Assembly: GCA_002404115.1 (NCBI GenBank)
Contig: DHJB01000002.1
Coordinates: forward strand, 1-17,734
DNA length: 17,734 nt
From: Microbacteriaceae bacterium UBA4731
GTDB taxonomy: Bacteria > Actinomycetota > Actinomycetes > Actinomycetales > Microbacteriaceae
Reading direction: 5' to 3'
Position numbers and translations under genes: made by a program. Positions within the stretch are counted from its first letter, which is position 1. The number at the start of each line of letters is the position of its first letter. This document shows, piece after piece, positions 14,970 through 17,734 of this stretch. The notes below the pieces were generated by a model. The model was given only the letters and a program-made list of their open reading frames with translations. It was not told the DNA's origin and searched no databases.

Positions 14970-15775
14970 TGGGCTACTTCGAGAAGGCGCTGCTGGCAGC
15001 CCTGGTGATCGGCGCGGTCTGCGGGCTGGTCGGCGCGCTGGTCGTGCTCCGCCGGCGCACCTTCTTCGCCCAGGCGCTCACGCACGCGACGTTTCCCGGG
15101 GCCGTCGGCGCCGCCATCCTGGGCATCGGCATCCCGCTCGGGGCGGCCATCGCGAGCGTCGCCATCGTGGGCGTGATGACGCTGATCGGACGGGTGGGGC
15201 GCCAAGGCAGCCAGGTGGCCTCCGGCATCGTGCTCACCGCCGGATTCGCGCTCGGCGTGCTCGTGCAGGCGTTCAACCCGTCGCTGCCCGTGCAGGTCGA
15301 CTCTTACCTGGTCGGGTCGATCCTGACCGTGACGACCGGCGACGTGCTGCTCGCGGCCGGCGTGCTCGTGGTGGCCGTCGCCGTGGTCCTGTTCCTCGGC
15401 AAGGAGCTGCTCTTCTCGACCTTCGACGTGCGCGGGTTCCGGGCGGCCGGGTACCGGGAATGGCCGATCGAACTGCTCAGCCTGGCCCTGATCGCCGCCA
15501 CGGTGGTGACCGCAATGCCGGCCGTCGGGGCCATCCTCGCCATCGCCCTCATCGCCGCCCCGGCCGCCGCGGCAAGGCTGCTGGCCAGGTCGACGACCCA
15601 GATCGTCGTCGCCGCGCCGCTGATCGGCGCGGCAGCCGGAATCAGCGGCGTGCTCCTCTCGCGCTCGGTCGACGTCGCCGCCGGGCCGGCGATCGCGCTC
15701 ACCGCTGCCGCCTTCTTCCTGGTCGCACTCGGGGTACGAGCGCTCGGCCGGGCCCGGTTACGGTTGAGAGCATGA
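14969..15775 (+). CDS. znuB: Zinc ABC transporter permease (ABC-3 family), second of two
   Basis: A 268-residue ABC-3 permease, paralogous to the preceding gene. The matching landmarks are FFAQALTHATFPGAVGAAILG at about 32-52, ASGIVLTAGFALGVLVQ, the coupling region LLFSTFDVRGFRAAGY at about 148-163, and AILAIALIAAPAAAARLL. The N-terminus [30 protein letters not shown] begins directly with a helix. Two different permease genes with one ATPase gene imply a heterodimeric channel, as in Sit/Mnt-type systems, unlike the ZnuB homodimer of E. coli. It overlaps the upstream permease by 1 nt and zur by 4 nt (ATGA). Confidence 0.92.
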   Translation: MGYFEKALLAALVIGAVCGLVGALVVLRRRTFFAQALTHATFPGAVGAAILGIGIPLGAAIASVAIVGVMTLIGRVGRQGSQVASGIVLTAGFALGVLVQAFNPSLPVQVDSYLVGSILTVTTGDVLLAAGVLVVAVAVVLFLGKELLFSTFDVRGFRAAGYREWPIELLSLALIAATVVTAMPAVGAILAIALIAAPAAAARLLARSTTQIVVAAPLIGAAAGISGVLLSRSVDVAAGPAIALTAAAFFLVALGVRALGRARLRLRA

Positions 15776-16167
15776 AGCGAAACACCTGGCAGCGAGAGGC
15801 CGTCCGTGCGGCACTAGACGCGACCGAGGGGTTCGTCAGCGCCCAGGGCCTCCATTCCACCCTGCACGCGACCGGCTCGCCGATCGGGCTCGCCACGGTC
15901 TACCGCGCGCTCGCCGACCTCGCCCAGGAGGGTGACGCCGACAGTCTGCAATCGCCGGAGGGCGAGAGCCTGTACCGCGCCTGCAGCACCGATGAGCACC
16001 ACCATCACCTGATCTGCCGCAACTGCGGGCTCACCGTCGAGATCGAAGCGGATGCCGTCGAAACGTGGGCCAAGCACGTGGCCGCCGAGCACGGGTTCAG
16101 CCAGGCCGCCCACGTCGTCGACGTGTTCGGCCTCTGCGCCGCCTGCACCGCCGCATCCGCCTCCTAG
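15772..16167 (+). CDS. zur: Zinc uptake regulator, Fur family
   Basis: A 131-residue Fur-family repressor. The winged-helix domain contains the recognition helix region GLATVYRALADL at 39-50. The HHHHLIC stretch (76-82) supplies regulatory metal ligands. The structural zinc site is CRNC (Cys82, Cys85) with CAAC (Cys122, Cys125). With zinc bound it should repress znuA by binding the palindrome at 12293-12307. It is the last gene of the znu operon and so is autoregulated. The ATG at 15772 overlaps the permease stop as ATGA. An in-frame open extension upstream lies inside the permease gene and is rejected. Family is certain; Zur over Fur or Mur is inferred from the operon. Confidence 0.93.
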   Translation: MKRNTWQREAVRAALDATEGFVSAQGLHSTLHATGSPIGLATVYRALADLAQEGDADSLQSPEGESLYRACSTDEHHHHLICRNCGLTVEIEADAVETWAKHVAAEHGFSQAAHVVDVFGLCAACTAASAS

Positions 16168-16189
16168 CCCCTGGCCCTACCCTCGCCCC

Positions 16190-16272
16190 GTCGAATTCGA
16201 CGGACATTTTGCGATGTGAACGCTCAAATGCCGGGAAAACCGATGCTTCGGCCAAAATCTCCGTCGAATTCG
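16190..16272. repeat. Intergenic inverted repeat, 20-bp arms with one mismatch
   Basis: Left arm 16192-16211 and right arm 16253-16272 are reverse complements at 19 of 20 positions. They are separated by a 41-bp spacer. The left arm sits in a 12-bp palindrome (GTCGAATTCGAC). The element lies 22 bp after zur and about 165 bp before rpmB. It could form a cruciform or act as a zur terminator, though no T-tract follows. It is AT-richer than its surroundings. The spacer shares CGCTCAAA with the element at 391-460. A dispersed intergenic element or regulatory site is possible. Confidence 0.6.
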
Positions 16273-16300
16273 TTGGTTTGCGGATCGGGCGCGCAGCACG

Positions 16301-16306
16301 TATTGT
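16301..16306 (+). promoter_or_regulatory. Possible -10 (TATTGT) for the rpmB operon
   Basis: TATTGT has a weak TTTGCG (16277-16282) 18 nt upstream. That would give a leader of about 125 nt before rpmB. The 16168-16438 gap contains this candidate, the inverted repeat and the leader hairpin; no gene is seen in it. Low certainty. Confidence 0.3.
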
Positions 16307-16403
16307 GGGATGTTGCTGCGCATATCTGTGCGCGCATTGCGTGCCGCGCATCCGCTCCCTTTTCGAAGTGACTGGCTGTGTGCCCGCCGACAAGAGATCT
16401 TGG

Positions 16404-16421
16404 GAAGGGCATTCGCCCTTC
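16404..16421 (+). promoter_or_regulatory. Leader hairpin just upstream of the rpmB ribosome-binding site
   Basis: GAAGGGC-ATTC-GCCCTTC is a perfect 7-bp stem with a 4-nt loop. It ends 6 nt before the GGAGGAG Shine-Dalgarno (16428-16434) of rpmB. It may affect translation or mRNA stability of the ribosomal-protein operon. The structure is seen; the role is inferred. Confidence 0.4.
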
Positions 16422-16438
16422 GGTATTGGAGGAGAACC

Positions 16439-16675
16439 ATGGCAGCAACCTGCCAGGTGACCGGAGCCGTTCCCGGCTTTGGGCACAACATTTCGCACTC
16501 GCACCGGCGCACCAAGCGTCGCTTCGACCCGAACGTTCAGAAGAAGACGTACTACGTGCCGTCGCTTCGTCGCAACGTCACGCTGACCCTGTCGGCAAAG
16601 GGCATCAAGGTTATTGATGCTCGTGGCATCGAGTCCGTCGTCAAGGACGTTCTCGCTCGTGGGGTGAAGATCTAA
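16439..16675 (+). CDS. rpmB: 50S ribosomal protein L28 (zinc-independent form)
   Basis: A 78-residue bL28. The N-terminus [20 protein letters not shown] and the following [12 protein letters not shown], then [19 protein letters not shown], match the E. coli-type protein. Only one cysteine (Cys5) is present, so there is no zinc ribbon (C- form). The ATG has GGAGG (16428-16432) at the ideal distance. Codon use shifts to CGT, GTT and GCT-type codons, as in highly expressed genes, unlike the transporter genes beside it. The stop overlaps the rpmG start by 1 nt (TAATG). First gene of a three-gene ribosomal operon. The neighbouring zur suggests a zinc-sparing context. Confidence 0.97.
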   Translation: MAATCQVTGAVPGFGHNISHSHRRTKRRFDPNVQKKTYYVPSLRRNVTLTLSAKGIKVIDARGIESVVKDVLARGVKI

Positions 16676-16842
16676 TGGCAAAGCAGCATGACGTCCGTCC
16701 GATCATCAAGCTCCGTTCGACGGCTGGCACCGGTTACACGTACGTGACCCGCAAGAACCGTCGCAACAACCCCGACCGCCTCGTGCTCAAGAAGTACGAC
16801 CCCGTAGTGCGCAAGCACGTTGACTTCCGTGAGGAGCGCTAA
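16675..16842 (+). CDS. rpmG: 50S ribosomal protein L33 (zinc-independent form)
   Basis: A 55-residue bL33: [20 protein letters not shown], then [20 protein letters not shown] and [15 protein letters not shown]. The length and the [12 protein letters not shown] block are diagnostic. It has no cysteine, so it lacks the CxxC pairs of the zinc-binding form. The ATG overlaps the rpmB TAA stop by one base. The gap to rpsN is 2 nt, so the three genes are translated as one unit. The gene is short and easily missed by length-filtered gene finding. Codon use is that of a highly expressed gene. Confidence 0.96.
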   Translation: MAKQHDVRPIIKLRSTAGTGYTYVTRKNRRNNPDRLVLKKYDPVVRKHVDFREER

Positions 16843-16844
16843 AA

Positions 16845-17150
16845 ATGGCGAAGAAGAGCAAAATTGCCCGTAACGAACAGCGCAAGGTGATCGTTGCACG
16901 ATACGCCGCCAAGCGCCTCGAGCTGAAGAAGGGTCTCATCGACCCCAACGGCACCGACGAGTCCCGCGAGGCAGCACGCCTCGGCCTGCAGAAGCTTCCC
17001 CGCAACGCTTCGCCGGTTCGCCTGCGCAACCGCGACGCGGTTGACGGTCGTCCCCGTGGCCACCTCAGCAAGTTCGGAATCTCGCGCGTTCGTTTCCGCG
17101 ACATGGCGCACCGCGGCGAGCTGCCCGGCATCACCAAGTCCAGCTGGTAA
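16845..17150 (+). CDS. rpsN: 30S ribosomal protein S14 (long, zinc-independent form)
   Basis: A 101-residue uS14. The N-terminal [16 protein letters not shown], the [16 protein letters not shown] block and the C-terminal SSW are characteristic. It is the long C- form: the 61-residue zinc form carries CxxC pairs, whereas this protein contains no cysteine. It ends the rpmB-rpmG-rpsN operon and is followed within 35 bp by a very strong terminator. The GAGGAGC inside the end of rpmG serves as ribosome-binding site. Confidence 0.97.
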   Translation: MAKKSKIARNEQRKVIVARYAAKRLELKKGLIDPNGTDESREAARLGLQKLPRNASPVRLRNRDAVDGRPRGHLSKFGISRVRFRDMAHRGELPGITKSSW

Positions 17151-17182
17151 CAGCGCGGACGGCCGGGTAACCGGTCATCCCG

Positions 17183-17228
17183 AACACAGGGGATGTCGAC
17201 TTCGGTCGACATCCCCTGTGTTGTTTTG
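17183..17228 (+). terminator. Strong intrinsic terminator after rpsN
   Basis: An 18-bp perfectly paired stem (17183-17200 with 17205-17222) is capped by the very stable TTCG tetraloop (17201-17204). The downstream strand runs into TTGTTTTG. This is a textbook Rho-independent terminator for the ribosomal-protein operon. Confidence 0.92.
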
Positions 17229-17300
17229 TGCCCCGGCATTCCGCGCAGAGCGAAAACGGCGCGACTCGCCGGGAGAATGGTCTCCAAATCGCCGTAAATC

Positions 17301-17329
17301 CGCGGAATCTCGCGGATCTCTGCTAGATT
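17301..17329 (+). promoter_or_regulatory. HU gene promoter: extended -10 (TGCTAGATT) with upstream direct repeat
   Basis: TGC-TAGATT (17321-17329) is an extended -10. A direct repeat, CGCGGAATCT then CGCGGATCT, occupies 17301-17319 with a 10-bp period, where the -35 would be, and no TTGACA is seen. The start codon is about 93 nt downstream of the predicted start site. The 17151-17428 gap otherwise holds only the rpsN terminator and short imperfect inverted repeats. Confidence 0.42.
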
Positions 17330-17428
17330 CAACGCGGTCGAACCGACCAGCGAACCGGCTCCCAGGAGTCCGGATCGCGTTAAGCTCACTACCTGTTTCT
17401 ACAGGCGAAGGTCCGAGGAGGACACTCA

Positions 17429-17716
17429 ATGGCTGACAAGTCGCTGAACAAGACCGAGCTCGTTGCCAAGGTTGCCGCAGACTCTGGCCAGAGCCAGGCT
17501 GCCGTCGACAGCGTTCTGAACGCTTTCTTCGCAACCCTCGCAGACACCGTTGCTAACGACGGCAAGGTCACGATCCCGGGCTGGCTCGGAGTCGAGCGCA
17601 CGGCTACCGCCGCGCGTACCGGCCGCAACCCGCAGACCGGTGAAGAAATCGCGATCGCCGCTGGCCACCGCGTCAAGCTGACCGCTGGTAGCAAGCTCAA
17701 GGCTGCCGCCAAGTAG
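17429..17716 (+). CDS. hup: HU-family DNA-binding protein
   Basis: A 95-residue nucleoid protein of the HU/IHF family. The N-terminal helices (LNKTELVAKVAADSG and AAVDSVLNAFFATLADTV) form the dimer body. VTIPGWLGVERT leads into the DNA-binding arm with GRNPQTGEEI at about 66-75, and KLTAGSKLKAA closes the protein. Tryptophan replaces the more usual phenylalanine in the IPGFG-type turn (IPGWLG). The lysine/alanine-rich C-terminal tail of mycobacterial HupB is absent, so this is the short form. GGAGG (17417-17421) lies 7 nt before the ATG. Codon choice indicates high expression. It has its own promoter, separated from rpsN by the strong terminator. Confidence 0.96.
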   Translation: MADKSLNKTELVAKVAADSGQSQAAVDSVLNAFFATLADTVANDGKVTIPGWLGVERTATAARTGRNPQTGEEIAIAAGHRVKLTAGSKLKAAAK

Positions 17717-17734
17717 GTTTCACCACCCAGCACC

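Noticed and set aside
15460..15771. Upstream in-frame extension of zur
   Set aside because: It lies inside the second permease gene and reads as Arg-rich nonsense. The Fur-family start MKRNTWQREAVR fits at 15772.
17272..17285. GGAGAATGGTCTCC palindrome upstream of the HU gene as another Zur box
   Set aside because: It shares CCATTCTC with the site in znuC but lacks the TGA/TCA ends. HU is not a known Zur target, so treated as a chance short inverted repeat.

Overview
The window is high-GC, densely coded chromosomal DNA from an actinobacterium, most likely of the Microbacteriaceae. This rests on the high-GC codon use, the ATGA/GTGA stop-start overlaps, several promoters that appear to give leaderless mRNAs, the actinobacterial-type Pat and BkdABC proteins, the rpmB-rpmG-rpsN cluster and a short HU. 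No phage, transposon, CRISPR array, rRNA or tRNA was seen. The family call is inference; the genus cannot be fixed from this sequence.

Layout. (a) 1-336 is the C-terminal end of pntB (NADP-binding domain of transhydrogenase beta). The gap after it holds a near-perfect ParB-binding (parS) palindrome inside a larger inverted repeat. (b) 568-1418 is a two-gene operon of small membrane proteins. It converges through a hairpin on purB, which runs on the minus strand downstream of a low-molecular-weight tyrosine phosphatase gene. (c) 3537-5293 is a translationally coupled pair: a small helical WXG100-like protein, and a protein with a helical N-terminus, a membrane segment and an alpha/beta-hydrolase domain. 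It looks like a type-VII-type secretion substrate with its partner and is the least conventional system in the window. A 4-TM holin-like membrane protein gene converges on it and overlaps it by 50 bp. (d) 5725-10399 is an aromatic aminotransferase (pat/hisC-like) followed by E1-alpha, E1-beta and E2 of a 2-oxoacid dehydrogenase, more likely the branched-chain type. A 609-residue lipoprotein of unknown function follows closely. (e) 12292-16167 is a complete zinc-uptake operon: substrate-binding lipoprotein, ATPase, two permeases and the repressor Zur. A Zur-box-like palindrome sits on its promoter. (f) 16439-17150 is rpmB-rpmG-rpsN, all in zinc-independent forms, closed by a very strong terminator. 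(g) 17429-17716 is an HU-family nucleoid protein gene.

How the parts fit. The znu-zur block is an autoregulated zinc-homeostasis unit. The ribosomal proteins beside it lack zinc ribbons, which fits a zinc-sparing theme. However, their codon use looks like highly expressed housekeeping genes and no good Zur box precedes them, so they may simply be the normal copies. The pat-E1-E1-E2 block suggests transamination of amino acids followed by oxidative decarboxylation of the 2-oxoacids; E3 must be encoded elsewhere. At least three genes (pat, E1-alpha, znuA) have a -10-like hexamer exactly 6 nt before a GTG start, which predicts leaderless transcripts.
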